Shown: positions 8,432-17,833 of the stretch, one piece after another
Layout: each line of letters opens with the position of its first letter
Position numbering within the stretch: the first letter of the stretch is position 1
NCBI GenBank assembly: GCA_040755725.1
Contig: JBFMAI010000005.1
Span: 1 to 62,400, forward strand
Length of the DNA stretch: 62,400 bases
Reading direction: 5' to 3'
Origin: JBFMAI01 sp040755725
GTDB lineage: Bacteria > Planctomycetota > Phycisphaerae > UBA1845 > Fen-1342
Program-made: the position numbers and the translations under genes
The notes under the pieces: model-generated
Database searches by the model: none
What the model was told of the DNA's origin: nothing
What the model saw: the letters and a program-made list of their open reading frames with translations, nothing else

Positions 8432-9526
8432 TCACCAGGGGTTCTTCACGTGGCAAGCCCGCCCCGTCTTGGCGACGTAGTCCTGGTGATACTCCTCCGC
8501 CGGCCAAAACTGCTTCGCCGGCTCGACCTGCGTGACGATCGCGCGGCGGCCGTACCGCTTGCGGGCCGTCAGCTCCTGGATGTACGCCTTCGCGGCGGTT
8601 TCCTGCTCGGCGCTGGTGTACCAGATCCCGGAGCGGTACTGCGCCCCCACGTCCGGCCCCTGCCGGTTCAACTGCGTCGGGTCGTGCATGTCGAAGAATG
8701 CCTCCAGCAGCCGCCGGTACGTGATCCGCCGCGGGTCGTACGTCACGCGGACGGTTTCGGCGTGCCCGGTCCGATCGGTGCAAACCTGCTCGTAGGTCGG
8801 GTTCTCGACCGATCCCTGCATGTACCCGCTGACGGCCTCCAGCACACCCGGCCCCTGCTGGAAACAGTGCTCCAGGCCCCAGAAGCAGCCGCCGGCGAAG
8901 TACGCGACCTCGGTCGGCACCGGCCGGCTCTCCGGCGGCCGCTGTTCGTCCTTGGCGTAGAACTTCAGCGCGGCCCCGTTCAGGCAGTGCCGCTCGCCCG
9001 TCGGCCGCGGCCCGTCATCGAACACGTGGCCCAGGTGCGCCCCGCAGCGGGCACAGTTGATCTCGGTGCGGACCATGCCGAGACTGCGATCGGTCTTGCG
9101 GGTCACGTGCTGCGGGTCGAACTCGCGCCAGAAGCTCGGCCAGCCCGTGCCGGAATTGAACTTGTGCTCGCTGGAGAACAGCGGCAAGCCGCACACCACG
9201 CAGCAGTAGACGCCCTCCTTCTTGTTATCGAGCAGGTTGCCGCAGAACGCCGGTTCCGTGCCGGACTTCTGCGTGATGCGGTACGCTTCGGGGTCGAGCT
9301 TCGCCGCCAACGCCGCCACCTCTTGGCGCGACAGCGGCGTGATGTCGTACTGCGACTTGGAGTACTTCGGAGTCATGCTTCCTGCCGTCTTGGGGGACCT
9401 CTTCGAGACGATCGGCGGCTGCCCGCGTCCCGCCGGCGCGGCCTCTTGCGGGTCGGCCCGTACGCCGCCCAGTAGCGCCACCGTGAGCACCGCCGCCAGC
9501 CGAATGACCCTGTTGGGTGCAAACAT
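8432..9526 (-). CDS. msrAB: Bifunctional peptide methionine sulfoxide reductase, MsrB-MsrA order, exported
   Basis: Repairs oxidised methionine: MsrB acts on the R-sulfoxide, MsrA on the S-sulfoxide. Residues 1-24 form a signal peptide, so it probably works in the periplasm. The MsrB half (about 55-190) has two zinc CxxC pairs (CCVVCG and CARCG) and the catalytic RHCLNG, where many relatives have RYCIN. The MsrA half (about 205-364) has GGCFWG with the catalytic Cys, plus DVGAQYRSGIWY and EEYHQDY. Both catalytic cysteines are present. Single gene; no dedicated electron-donor gene is adjacent. Confidence 0.94.
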   Translation of the reverse strand: MFAPNRVIRLAAVLTVALLGGVRADPQEAAPAGRGQPPIVSKRSPKTAGSMTPKYSKSQYDITPLSRQEVAALAAKLDPEAYRITQKSGTEPAFCGNLLDNKKEGVYCCVVCGLPLFSSEHKFNSGTGWPSFWREFDPQHVTRKTDRSLGMVRTEINCARCGAHLGHVFDDGPRPTGERHCLNGAALKFYAKDEQRPPESRPVPTEVAYFAGGCFWGLEHCFQQGPGVLEAVSGYMQGSVENPTYEQVCTDRTGHAETVRVTYDPRRITYRRLLEAFFDMHDPTQLNRQGPDVGAQYRSGIWYTSAEQETAAKAYIQELTARKRYGRRAIVTQVEPAKQFWPAEEYHQDYVAKTGRACHVKNPW

Positions 9527-9660
9527 ATCGCCAACCGTTTAAAACCGTGGGCTCTTCCACGCCGCCGCGCGGCGCCGGTCGCCGCGACCGGCGCCAGGAT
9601 GGCCCGCGTGCGGCGTCTTGTTTGATGGTAGGCCGCTCCCCCCGTTTGTCCCGCCGCGGC

Positions 9661-12312
9661 TCACGGCCCCGCGGCGGTATCTCCGCCCAAAGAGGTCACC
9701 GCGAAGGGCGTCGCCAGCCCGACCTCGCCGGCCGGCGTGATTCGCACCGTCGCCGCCCCGGTCTCTCCAGTCAACACCACGCGCGTCGCCGGACCGAGCA
9801 CGTCCCGCGCCAGGGCGACGAAGCGAGGTCGCGGCGTGCGCGTGGAGACGATCACGACCGTGGGCGACACGGCGGCAAGGAAGTCGGCCGTGACGTCCTT
9901 AACGATCGACCCGTGGTGCGGCGCGACCAGGACATCCGCTTTCAGGCTCAGGCGACCGGTGCGTTCCGCTTCCAACAGGGCCGTCATTGCCGGGCGCTCG
10001 ATGTCGCCCGGCAGCAGGATCGACCGCCCAGCGGCCGTCACCCGCAGCACCAATGATGCGTCGTTGACGGTCCAGCTCGGATCAAGATCCCTGGGCGGCC
10101 ACAAGACGTCGATGGTGGTTCCGCCGACCGTCAGCCGGTCGCCGGCGTGCAGGCGCTCCGGCGCCGCGAGTTGTGCCGGCGGAGCCCGTGACGGTGACCG
10201 TGTGGACCCCGGCGCGGCATCGGGCCTGGCAGCCTGCAACACCCCAACGTCGAAGCGTTCCCCCGCGAACCAGCGCAGCATGGGCTTTCCAGCCGCGAGC
10301 GTCGGCAGGCCGCTGTAGTGGTCGTAGTTTGCGTGCGAAATGACGGCCGCATCGATTCGCCGCGGACCGAGGGCGGTGAGGGCCTGCGCCACGGTCTCCC
10401 CCGCATCGGTGTTGGTGTCGGTACCGACGTCGAAGACGGCCGCGTGCCCCTGAGGTGTGGTCCATGCCGCCGCGGCCCCGTTGCCGACCGCGAGCACGTG
10501 CAGGGCATGCCCCGCGCCGCGGCCGCCGGCGGGCAGCACGAGCCAGCCGACCCAGGCCAGGAGAATCGCACCGAGCACATTGGCGGCAACGACGGTTCGC
10601 CACATCGCGGGGCGTTCCCGCACCGACGGATCGTTGGACGCCGGCCGACGGACAGCCCAGGCGAGCAGTCCAACGTAGCTCACTACCACCAGCCACAGCG
10701 GCGGCGGGGGATGTTCGATGACCGCGGCAGGGGTATGCTCGAACCACCCCACGGTCCGCAGCAGCACCGCGGTGACGAAATGAACCGGCGGTGCCAACGC
10801 GGCACCCAGCGGGCCCCAGATCGCCCCCGCCGCGATGCTCAGAAAGCTCAGGATGATCGTCGCGACCACCAGCGGCGTCAGGACCAGGCTGCCGAGCCAG
10901 CCCCACGGCGCGAAGCGCCCGAAGTGATACGCCGTCAGCGGCAGCGCGAGGACCCAGGCACAGACGCAGACCACGGCCAAACCGGCCATCCACCGCAGCA
11001 GTCTCTGCACTGCGATTCCCCACCACGACACCGCCTCGCGCGGCGGATCATCTTCGCGCCGTCGAACGATCCAACGCAGCCAGACCGCCGGGACGACCGT
11101 GAGCAACCCTAGCACTTGGACGAAAGAGAGCTGAAAACCGGCTCGAAACAGCTCGTGCGGGTTCACCAGCAGCAGCACGATCGCTGCCGCCGACAGCCAG
11201 TTCAACGTGCAGACGGGGCGGCCCATCATCAGGGCCAGGGCGAGCAGAACCACGCCCACGGCGGCGCGCAAGATGGGGACATTGGGCTCGGCCACGACGG
11301 CGTACCACAACGTGGCCACGACCGTTGTCACCGCGGCCGCCCACCGACCGCGTCTCAGGATGTGCCGCACGAGCCACCAAGCCGCCGCCGCCAACGCGCC
11401 AACGTGAAAGCCGCTGACGGCCAGGAAATGTAGCGCCCCGGCCCGCAGAAAGGCCTCGTTGAGCGCGCGGTCCGCTGCCCCGCGCTGGCCCAACACCAGG
11501 ACCTCCAGCAGGCGCCCGGCGTCTTCACTGGCGTAGCTCGCCTGTGGTTCCAACAGCAGCGCCGCGGCCCGCGTTCGATGCCAAGCCACAAGGCGGGGCC
11601 AGCGAGGCGGCGTGTCCGGCAGCGGGAGTACGTGGACACCTGACTCGACCGCCATGCCGGCCGCAAGCCCTTGCCGGCGATACCACGCGGCCCAGTCGAA
11701 CTCGCCCGGGTTGCGCGGTCCGCGCGGCCGATACAGCTTCCCGGTCACTTGCACGCGCAGTCCGAGCGTCAGCCCCAGGCCAGTCGCCTCGACGCTCACA
11801 CGGACCTTGCCAGTCACCCGCGCGGGCGGCTCGGTCGTTCGCAGCTCGTCCACGGCGACGACAAAATCAGTCCGCGGCGGCGGGTCGAACGGGATGAACG
11901 GGTTGCGACGTTCGCCCGGCCGCTCAATCGGCGGCGTGACCACGCGGCCCGCCAGCCGCGTCAGCACCGGCTCCTCGGTCAGACCGTGCGAGATGTGGTT
12001 CGCGGGAACGGTGAGAACGCCCTGGTGGCGGGCGAACCCGACCGCCAAGGCGGTGGCCGCCAACAGGCCGTACAGAATCCGCCGGTCGGTGACACCGCGC
12101 CAGTGCCACACCGCAAGCAGGGCTGCGGGGGCGAGCGGCGCGAGTAGCACGGCCACCTGCGCGGACGGCGGCACGGCGCCGATCCAGTCCGCCGCGGCGA
12201 TGCCGACGATGAGGGCGATCGCCGGCACCAGCAATGGCCGCGGCGGCGGCACGGTGCCAAGGTCCCGCTGAGCGACAGAGAATTGGCGTCTGTCCAGCCC
12301 CGACCCGCTCAT
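9661..12312 (-). CDS. comEC: ComEC/Rec2-family DNA uptake channel protein
   Basis: Inner-membrane channel for single-stranded DNA in natural transformation. The order is an N-terminal hydrophobic pair, an OB-like domain (about 90-230, DUF4131 type), the multi-helix Competence domain with the hallmark LHFLAVSGFHVGAL (about 290), and a C-terminal metallo-beta-lactamase-like domain. In that last domain the metal motif reads ISHANYDHYSGLPTL, with Asn at a position more often His or Asp; VLVAPHHGS and a VVIVST strand follow. Length of 883 residues is usual. The only other competence-like gene here is the small HhH protein at 27505. Whether the cell is naturally competent cannot be told. Confidence 0.88.
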   Translation of the reverse strand: MSGSGLDRRQFSVAQRDLGTVPPPRPLLVPAIALIVGIAAADWIGAVPPSAQVAVLLAPLAPAALLAVWHWRGVTDRRILYGLLAATALAVGFARHQGVLTVPANHISHGLTEEPVLTRLAGRVVTPPIERPGERRNPFIPFDPPPRTDFVVAVDELRTTEPPARVTGKVRVSVEATGLGLTLGLRVQVTGKLYRPRGPRNPGEFDWAAWYRRQGLAAGMAVESGVHVLPLPDTPPRWPRLVAWHRTRAAALLLEPQASYASEDAGRLLEVLVLGQRGAADRALNEAFLRAGALHFLAVSGFHVGALAAAAWWLVRHILRRGRWAAAVTTVVATLWYAVVAEPNVPILRAAVGVVLLALALMMGRPVCTLNWLSAAAIVLLLVNPHELFRAGFQLSFVQVLGLLTVVPAVWLRWIVRRREDDPPREAVSWWGIAVQRLLRWMAGLAVVCVCAWVLALPLTAYHFGRFAPWGWLGSLVLTPLVVATIILSFLSIAAGAIWGPLGAALAPPVHFVTAVLLRTVGWFEHTPAAVIEHPPPPLWLVVVSYVGLLAWAVRRPASNDPSVRERPAMWRTVVAANVLGAILLAWVGWLVLPAGGRGAGHALHVLAVGNGAAAAWTTPQGHAAVFDVGTDTNTDAGETVAQALTALGPRRIDAAVISHANYDHYSGLPTLAAGKPMLRWFAGERFDVGVLQAARPDAAPGSTRSPSRAPPAQLAAPERLHAGDRLTVGGTTIDVLWPPRDLDPSWTVNDASLVLRVTAAGRSILLPGDIERPAMTALLEAERTGRLSLKADVLVAPHHGSIVKDVTADFLAAVSPTVVIVSTRTPRPRFVALARDVLGPATRVVLTGETGAATVRITPAGEVGLATPFAVTSLGGDTAAGP

Positions 12313-12383
12313 TCCCTCAATCTACCGCGTGGCTCGCGCCGGTGCAGCGCCCCGTCCCCACGCCGGTCTTGAACCCGCTAACA

Positions 12384-12437
12384 GAACCCGCCACGCCAGT
12401 GGCGGGACACCCGACCCCGCACTGGCGTGCGGGGTTC
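12384..12437 (+). repeat. Cloverleaf-type REP element, copy 1
   Basis: Two perfect 8-bp hairpins sit side by side. CCCGCCAC/GTGGCGGG (12387-12406) has loop GCCA, and CCCCGCAC/GTGCGGGG (12415-12434) has loop TGGC. They are enclosed by GAA (12384-12386) and TTC (12435-12437). It lies between the convergent-looking ends of comEC and purE. A second full copy is at 19130-19182 and a half copy at 50478-50500. Confidence 0.65.
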
Positions 12438-12474
12438 GGATTGACGTTCCGGGCTTGCCGCGGGCAACGCGCGT

Positions 12475-12963
12475 TCAGGTTAGCCGCGTGGCGAGGATCT
12501 TCGCCGCCCGCTCCTGTCGCATGTTCTGGAGCTTGGCCCGCAACTCGGGGCGCTCGTTGGCCAGGATGCTGATCGCCAGCAAGGCGGCGTTCGTCGCCCC
12601 CGCCTTCCCGATCGCCAGCGTGCCCACCGGAATGCCCGGCGGCATCTGCACCGTGGACAGCAGCGCGTCGAGGCCGTTCAACGCCGACCCGGCGAGCGGC
12701 ACGCCCAGCACCGGCCGCGTCGTCTGCGCCGCGACCGCCCCCGCCAGGTGCGCCGCCATTCCCGCCGCCGCAATGAACACCCGCGTCCCGGCGGCGTCCC
12801 GTTGGCGGACGTACTCCCCAGCCTCGGCCGGCGTGCGATGCGCCGACAGCACGCGGGCCTCGTGCGACACGCCGAACTCCTTCAGCGTGTCCGCCGCCGC
12901 TTGCATCACTTCCCAGTCGTTTTCGCTGCCCATCAGGATAGCGACGTCGATCGTCTGGCTCAT
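12475..12963 (-). CDS. purE: N5-carboxyaminoimidazole ribonucleotide mutase (PurE class I)
   Basis: Converts N5-CAIR to CAIR in purine synthesis (EC 5.4.99.18). 162 residues, normal length. The phosphate and substrate loops are ILMGSENDWEVM near the N-terminus, LSAHRTP at about 39-45 and AAAGMAAHLAG at about 65-75. GSENDW and SAHRTP mark class I. No purK is seen next to it; purQ lies 7 kb away on the other strand, so purine genes are scattered here. Confidence 0.95.
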   Translation of the reverse strand: MSQTIDVAILMGSENDWEVMQAAADTLKEFGVSHEARVLSAHRTPAEAGEYVRQRDAAGTRVFIAAAGMAAHLAGAVAAQTTRPVLGVPLAGSALNGLDALLSTVQMPPGIPVGTLAIGKAGATNAALLAISILANERPELRAKLQNMRQERAAKILATRLT

Positions 12964-13099
12964 GGGGCTCCTCGCCGACCCGCTTTGCGACCCGCGTCCA
13001 GGCTCTATAATGACGGGGTTACTTTAGCCGCGGACCGTTGCAGGCGGTAGCGGTGTGCGCGGCGGCGACAGCCGGGGGCCCGCCAGGTAAGGAGCCTCA

Positions 13100-14143
13100 A
13101 TGACGACGCGACCCGAAGTGTCCGTCGTGGTGCCGGTGTTCCAGGAGGAGGCCAGCATCCCGACCGTCTTCGCGCACTTCCTCAACGTGCTCTCCGGCCA
13201 GCGCCGCCGCTTCGAGCTCATCGCGGTGAACGACGGCAGCCGGGACCGCTCCGGAGCCTTGCTCGACGAGTTGGCCGCCCGCGAGCCGCGGCTCCGCGTC
13301 ATCCACCTGGCCCGCAACTTCGGTCAGACGGCGGCGCTGATGGCCGGCTTCTGGGCCGCCCGCGCCCCCATCATCGTCCCGCTCGACGGCGATGGGCAAA
13401 ACCCCGCCGAGGAGATCGAGCGGCTGTGCGACGTGCTCGAAGAGGGCGGGTACGACGTGGTCAGCGGCTGGCGGAAGGACCGCAAGGACTCCTGGCTGCG
13501 CACCTTCGTCTCGCGCGTGGCGAACTGGATCATTGGCCGCGTCACCGGCGTCCGGCTGCACGACTACGGCTGTACGCTGAAGGCGTACCGGGCGCAGGTG
13601 ATCCGCGATTCGCGGCTGTACGGCGAAATGCACCGCTTCATCCCGGTGTTCACGTCGATGCACGGTGCCCGCATCGCCGAGGTCGTCGTCCGCCACAACC
13701 CCCGCACCGCCGGCACGAGCAAGTACGGCTACGGCCGCATCTTCAAGGTCGCGGTCGACCTGATTCTGGTGCGGATGCTTCAGAAGTACCGCACGAAGCC
13801 CATGCACTTCTTCGGGCGAATCACGCAGTATGCCTGGCTGGCGATGCTGCTGTGTTTCGGGTTCGCCGTCGTCCAGGCCATCTACTCGCAGGACCCGTGG
13901 AGCGCGTTCTGGGGCAAGGCTCCGCTCGTCGGCGTCATGTTCTTCTTGCTCGGCTGCTTTTCCATCCTGCTCGGCCTGGTCGCGGAGCTCGCCATGCGGG
14001 CCGCGTTCGAGCACAACGCCGGCCGCTATTGGGAAGAGGCCCGCCGGGTGAACTTCGGCCCCGCGGGCGGCGAATGGGAGCCACAGACGACGCTCGGCGA
14101 GGGCCTGCGTTCGCCGGATTTCGAGCGCGCCGCGCGGCCCTGA
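13100..14143 (+). CDS. GT2 glycosyltransferase, polyprenyl-phosphate sugar synthase type
   Basis: Probably transfers a sugar from a nucleotide donor to polyprenyl phosphate at the inner membrane, as dolichol-phosphate mannose synthase and ArnC relatives do. AAGGAG at 13089-13094 precedes the ATG. The GT-A fold shows SVVVPVFQEE (about 9-18), VNDGSRDRS, LDGDGQNP (the DxD metal motif) and GWRKDRKD. Two hydrophobic helices at about 245-265 and 275-305 anchor it, as in GtrB/ArnC relatives. It could supply the lipid-linked sugar used by the GT39-like enzyme at 6211; that link is inference. Confidence 0.85.
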   Translation: MTTRPEVSVVVPVFQEEASIPTVFAHFLNVLSGQRRRFELIAVNDGSRDRSGALLDELAAREPRLRVIHLARNFGQTAALMAGFWAARAPIIVPLDGDGQNPAEEIERLCDVLEEGGYDVVSGWRKDRKDSWLRTFVSRVANWIIGRVTGVRLHDYGCTLKAYRAQVIRDSRLYGEMHRFIPVFTSMHGARIAEVVVRHNPRTAGTSKYGYGRIFKVAVDLILVRMLQKYRTKPMHFFGRITQYAWLAMLLCFGFAVVQAIYSQDPWSAFWGKAPLVGVMFFLLGCFSILLGLVAELAMRAAFEHNAGRYWEEARRVNFGPAGGEWEPQTTLGEGLRSPDFERAARP

Positions 14144-14290
14144 ATCTCAGTGCGCCATTGTGCGGCAGTCGCCAGAACGCGAAGCGCCAGCGAGCGCGAC
14201 CGGCAGAAGCGTTTGCTGGTGCAGCGTGCTGATTCGCGCTGCCGACTTGCGCACGGCGATTGGGCAGACCGGTCTAGAGGCTATCCTAGA

Positions 14291-14334
14291 ACCCCCCTCC
14301 CTCCCAGGGAGGGGTCGGGGGAGGGTCGAAGTCC
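14291..14334 (+). repeat. CCCCTCCCTCCC...GGGGGAGGG repeat, copy A
   Basis: ACCCCCCTCCCTCCCAGGG is followed by GGGGTCGGGGGAGGGT in the gap between the GT2 gene and imuB (14144-14394). The text after it, up to TGTCTCGATTC at about 14349, is shared with the copy near 30170-30222. A related element lies in frame inside purQ. Confidence 0.55.
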
Positions 14335-14394
14335 TCGGCAGAAGCCGCTGTCTCGATTCTCTAGTCCGCGTATATGCAGGTTTCGGGATAACTT

Positions 14395-15981
14395 CTACCC
14401 AAAAATCCCGTGGACATACCACCGCGGTTCGTCCACACCGTTTGACACCAGCCCCGGTAGCACCGGCCAATGGCCGATGGAATGGCCGCTTCCCGCCCGC
14501 CGGTCGAGCACGCGGAACAGCCAGAACTGCTCACCCGTGTCTGTGACGACGCGGTAGTAATCGCGGCGGATGTCCGGGCCGCGCCACCAGCCCGTCTCCA
14601 GCCGCTCCGGGCCCTCCGCCCGCACAACGCGATACTCCCGTCCACGATATACGAACAGCGTCGGCGCCCCGCCGGGGCGTTCGACCACCGCCCGCGTCAG
14701 CACCGGGCGCGGCAGCAGCCGCGCCGGTCGCCGTGCCAGCGCGCCGGCCGAGAGGCCATCACCATTGCTCTCCGGTTCGCACCCCGCGTCGGCCACCGAC
14801 GTATACCGAAATGCCCGTTCCGGCTGGTGGTCGTCCAGCAACCGCGGCCGCACCAGCGCCTCATGCCCAAGACGCGCCGCCAGCCGGTCCATCAGGTTGC
14901 CCAGGGCCCCGTCCTCGCCGGTCCGCGGCGGCTCAAACAGTCCGCCCTGCTGCCCGGGGCAGCGCGACACTTGGCGGGCGATTATGGCCACGCCCACCAC
15001 GCCGAGCGACAGATCGACCTGCTCCAAACGTTGCCGCAGAAGCTCGGCGACGTGCCGGTCGTCGTGCGTGGCGCGCGCCAAACCGACCGCCAACAACCGC
15101 GACGCCGCTCTTTCGTAATACAACACGCACTCGATACGCCGCGGCGCCAAGGCCCGCGACCGCAGCGGCGACAGCACTTCCGTCAGCAGTTCTTCTACAA
15201 CCGCCACGACCGCGACATAGTCCGCCAGCGGCGACTCGAACGACCGGCGTGCGTGCGGGGCCTCCGCCGGCGGACAGGCCGTCACCCCCTCCCACACCTC
15301 GCCGAGCGCCTGCTGCAACCGCCGGACCAGCTCCGGTCCGAAGCGGGCGGGCAATGTCGACCACGGCAGCATCAGCAAATCGCCGATGCTCCGCACGCCG
15401 ACCGCGCCCAGTTTTTCCACTACCGCCGGCGTGATCCGCAACGCCGCCGGCGGCAACGCGGCCAGCCAGGCGCTGGCCTGCCCCGGCGGCACCACGCCCA
15501 GCGGTGCGGGACCGGCGACGGCGAGGGCGTAGGCGGCACCGACCGTATCGGCCACCGCCCCCCGGGCCTGAAACCCTCGCCGCGCCAGCCCCGTCACCGC
15601 CTGCCGCGCTAGGGCCTCCTCTCCTCCGAAAAGCCGCTGACAACCGGTGATGTCCAGCAACAACGTGCCCGGCTCGACGGGCTCCACGGCAGGGCTGAAG
15701 CGGTACGCCCAGCGGGCCAGGTGCATCAGCACGACCCGGTCGCGGTGCGGCTCGTACGATGCGACCGTCAGTCCCGGCACCAGCGCCCGCGCCTGGGCCA
15801 GCGACAACCCCGGCCGCAGTCCCAGCGCCCGCGCCCGCGGGCACGCCTGCTCCACCACGCGCGCCCCCCCTTCCGCGCGGGCCAGCACCAGCGGCCCGCC
15901 CGCTTCAGCCGCTCCCGCCGCCGCCCGCCGCGCCCGCTCCGTCGGCAGCTCCGGCATGTGCAGGCACAAAATCCGCCGCAT
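14395..15981 (-). CDS. imuB: ImuB, Y-family polymerase-like mutasome protein
   Basis: Part of the ImuA-ImuB-DnaE2 mutasome. In studied bacteria ImuB lacks polymerase activity and bridges DnaE2 to the beta clamp. The start RRILCLHMPELPTERA is the usual ImuB opening and lacks the catalytic acid pattern of DinB. Y-family fold segments include LLLDITGCQRLFGGEEALA (palm) and an HhH-like AVVEKLGAVGVRSIGDLLMLP. The C-terminal region reads RPARLLPRPVLTRAV and ends WYVHGIFG, typical of the ImuB tail. 528 residues, normal. Its start overlaps imuA by 77 bases, so it is in the same transcript. Confidence 0.9.
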   Translation of the reverse strand: MRRILCLHMPELPTERARRAAAGAAEAGGPLVLARAEGGARVVEQACPRARALGLRPGLSLAQARALVPGLTVASYEPHRDRVVLMHLARWAYRFSPAVEPVEPGTLLLDITGCQRLFGGEEALARQAVTGLARRGFQARGAVADTVGAAYALAVAGPAPLGVVPPGQASAWLAALPPAALRITPAVVEKLGAVGVRSIGDLLMLPWSTLPARFGPELVRRLQQALGEVWEGVTACPPAEAPHARRSFESPLADYVAVVAVVEELLTEVLSPLRSRALAPRRIECVLYYERAASRLLAVGLARATHDDRHVAELLRQRLEQVDLSLGVVGVAIIARQVSRCPGQQGGLFEPPRTGEDGALGNLMDRLAARLGHEALVRPRLLDDHQPERAFRYTSVADAGCEPESNGDGLSAGALARRPARLLPRPVLTRAVVERPGGAPTLFVYRGREYRVVRAEGPERLETGWWRGPDIRRDYYRVVTDTGEQFWLFRVLDRRAGSGHSIGHWPVLPGLVSNGVDEPRWYVHGIFG

Positions 15982-16717
15982 CCGGCCACTCCACGAAAAC
16001 CGGTTCGCGCGGCCCTCCGTGGCGTGACTTGAGCACGGTCAGACGTATATGCCGCGCCGCGGCCCTGTCGAGAATCGACTCGCACCGCAGGCGTGTGGCG
16101 GTGAAGGTCGGGCCACCGGTCATATCACTACGAATCAACAGCCCCAGCCCTCCGCCGGCCTCCGCGGCCAACTGCAGACGACGCGAGGCGTACGCGTCGA
16201 GCCGCCGCAGCGGCCACACGAGCGCGGCCACCCCGCTGGACCGCAGCACCTGTTCCGCGGTCCACAGCGCGTCGCCCCCACCGATGCCCCGCACCACGAT
16301 CAGCCGTCCCAGCGGCACGCCCAGGGGCCGCAGCGCCGGCGGATACAGGTCGTACCCCGCGTCGATGTAGACGATCCAGCGACGCCATCCGGCGGCGCGT
16401 GCCGCGATTCGCCACGCCACCGTATACGCGGGCGAACCTTCTTCTTCGGCGATGAGTTCGTGGAGGGTGGCGACCGGCAGCCCACCCCCCAAGGCGACAT
16501 CCAATTCACGCCACCCGGTGGAGCAATGTCGCAACGGCGGCTGCCAGCGCGCGGAGACCTGCCGAACTTGCTCGGCCAATTCGGCCAGCCGCGGGCGCGT
16601 GGACCGCTGACCACGGGCCGGCGCCTCCTCCGCGAAAGGGAGGGGCGCCCGGCGTGCAGGGATTTCGGCGCGCACGCCGGGCGCAGTATGCGGGAGGTTT
16701 TCCACGAGCGATGGCAT
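15905..16717 (-). CDS. imuA: ImuA, RecA/SulA-like mutasome protein
   Basis: Inducible mutagenesis protein A, 270 residues from this start. Landmarks are the helix LAELAEQVRQVS, then CSTGWRELDVALGGGLPVATLHELIAEE, where the P-loop position is degenerate as is normal for ImuA. Later strands include RWIVYIDAGYDLYPPALRPLGV and RRLDAYASRRLQLAAEAGGG. An upstream in-frame ATG at 16792 lies inside the promoter -35 box, so the ATG at 16717 behind GGGAACGGAAGG is chosen. The gene overlaps imuB and is probably induced by DNA damage. Confidence 0.87.
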   Translation of the reverse strand: MPSLVENLPHTAPGVRAEIPARRAPLPFAEEAPARGQRSTRPRLAELAEQVRQVSARWQPPLRHCSTGWRELDVALGGGLPVATLHELIAEEEGSPAYTVAWRIAARAAGWRRWIVYIDAGYDLYPPALRPLGVPLGRLIVVRGIGGGDALWTAEQVLRSSGVAALVWPLRRLDAYASRRLQLAAEAGGGLGLLIRSDMTGGPTFTATRLRCESILDRAAARHIRLTVLKSRHGGPREPVFVEWPDAADFVPAHAGAADGAGAAGGGGSG

Positions 16718-16763
16718 CCTTCCGTTCCCGCGTGAGGGGGCTGACGCCCCGGCAACATACCTA

Positions 16764-16792
16764 ATAATAACCGAACTTCTGCCCCGTGTCAA
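16764..16792 (-). promoter_or_regulatory. imuA-imuB promoter with candidate operator
   Basis: On the minus strand TTGACA (16787-16792), a 17-base spacer and TATTAT (16764-16769) make a near-ideal sigma70 promoter. It lies about 47 bases before the chosen imuA start and overlaps the stop of the neighbouring gene. The plus-strand text ATACCTAATA at 16757-16766 overlaps the -10 box and recurs at the dnaE2 promoter, so it may be the binding site of a damage-response repressor. Confidence 0.7.
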
Positions 16793-17694
16793 ACCCGCGC
16801 CACAAATTCATCCACCACCGCCCGCACCGCCTCGATATGACCCGGCGTCGTCCCACAGCACCCCCCTGCCACTGCCGCCCCAAGCTCCAGCCACTGCCGC
16901 ACATACCGCCCGTACTCCGCCGGCGGCACCGCCTGCCCGTAGCTCCAGCTGCGGATCGGCACCGCATTGTTGATGTGAGCGTACGCCGCCACGGGCCGCC
17001 CCGTCGCCCGTCGCAACCGCGGCAACAGCACCGACAACCCCCGCGGCGGTATGCAATTCAGCCCCACCACGATCGGGTCAAACGGCTCGACCTCCGCCAC
17101 CGCCGCCTCGAGCGGCTCGCCGCTGAGCAAGTCCCCGCCCTCCTGGACGACGAACGAGACGGCGAGCGGCAGCCCGCGACTCGCCGCCGCCTCGGCCGCC
17201 ACCCGGGCCTCGCGGACCGTGTTCATCGTTTCGATCCAGATGAGGTCGGGCCCGGCTACCGCCAGCCAATCCATCAGTTCGCCATGCTCCGCTCGAAGCG
17301 TCGCGTCGTCCGGCGCGCGTTGCGGCTCATAGCAGTCCTCGGCCGGGGCCACGCTCGCCGCGACCAGCACCTGGCGATCCGCACCCGCCGCCGCTTGCCG
17401 GGCCAGTTCCACGGCCAGCCGGTTGAGATCTCCTCCATCCGCGCCCCACCCCGCGCGCTTCAGCGTCCGCGGGTTCGTGCGAAACGTGTTGGCCACGAGC
17501 AAGTCCGCCCCCGCCGCGACATAGTCGCGGTGAATCGCCGCGACGACCTCCGGCGCCTGGCGCAGAGCCGCGGCGGACCACAACGGCGCGGCAGAGCCCA
17601 CGCCGCGCCGCTCCAGCTCGGTCCCCGTGGCCCCGTCCAGGACGAGTGCTCCGCCCGTCAGGCGATGCCGCAACTCATCCACCGCGATGGCCAC
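16789..17694 (-). CDS. Homocysteine S-methyltransferase family protein
   Basis: Zinc-dependent methyltransferase that would make methionine from homocysteine with a donor such as S-methylmethionine or betaine; the donor is not readable. 301 residues, one domain. Near the N-terminus is LVLDGATGTELERRG, then ANTFRTNP, LIWIETMNTV, and the zinc ligands GLNC (about 210) and GGCCGTTP (about 277-284), giving all three cysteines. The start is GTG with GAGGA seven bases upstream. The last bases overlap the imuA promoter. Cobalamin-dependent MetH is excluded by length. Confidence 0.87.
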   Translation of the reverse strand: MAIAVDELRHRLTGGALVLDGATGTELERRGVGSAAPLWSAAALRQAPEVVAAIHRDYVAAGADLLVANTFRTNPRTLKRAGWGADGGDLNRLAVELARQAAAGADRQVLVAASVAPAEDCYEPQRAPDDATLRAEHGELMDWLAVAGPDLIWIETMNTVREARVAAEAAASRGLPLAVSFVVQEGGDLLSGEPLEAAVAEVEPFDPIVVGLNCIPPRGLSVLLPRLRRATGRPVAAYAHINNAVPIRSWSYGQAVPPAEYGRYVRQWLELGAAVAGGCCGTTPGHIEAVRAVVDEFVARV

Positions 17695-17833
17695 GCGGGA
17701 TCCTCGTGTAGCGCCACCGGCTGCTCATGCCTCGCCACGAAGCCCCTGCACGCCGGCGACGTCGGCAGTATGATACCCACGCCCGGCGGCGGCCGTCGGG
17801 CGGACCCTGGCCGGCGAGCGAGCGACCACCACG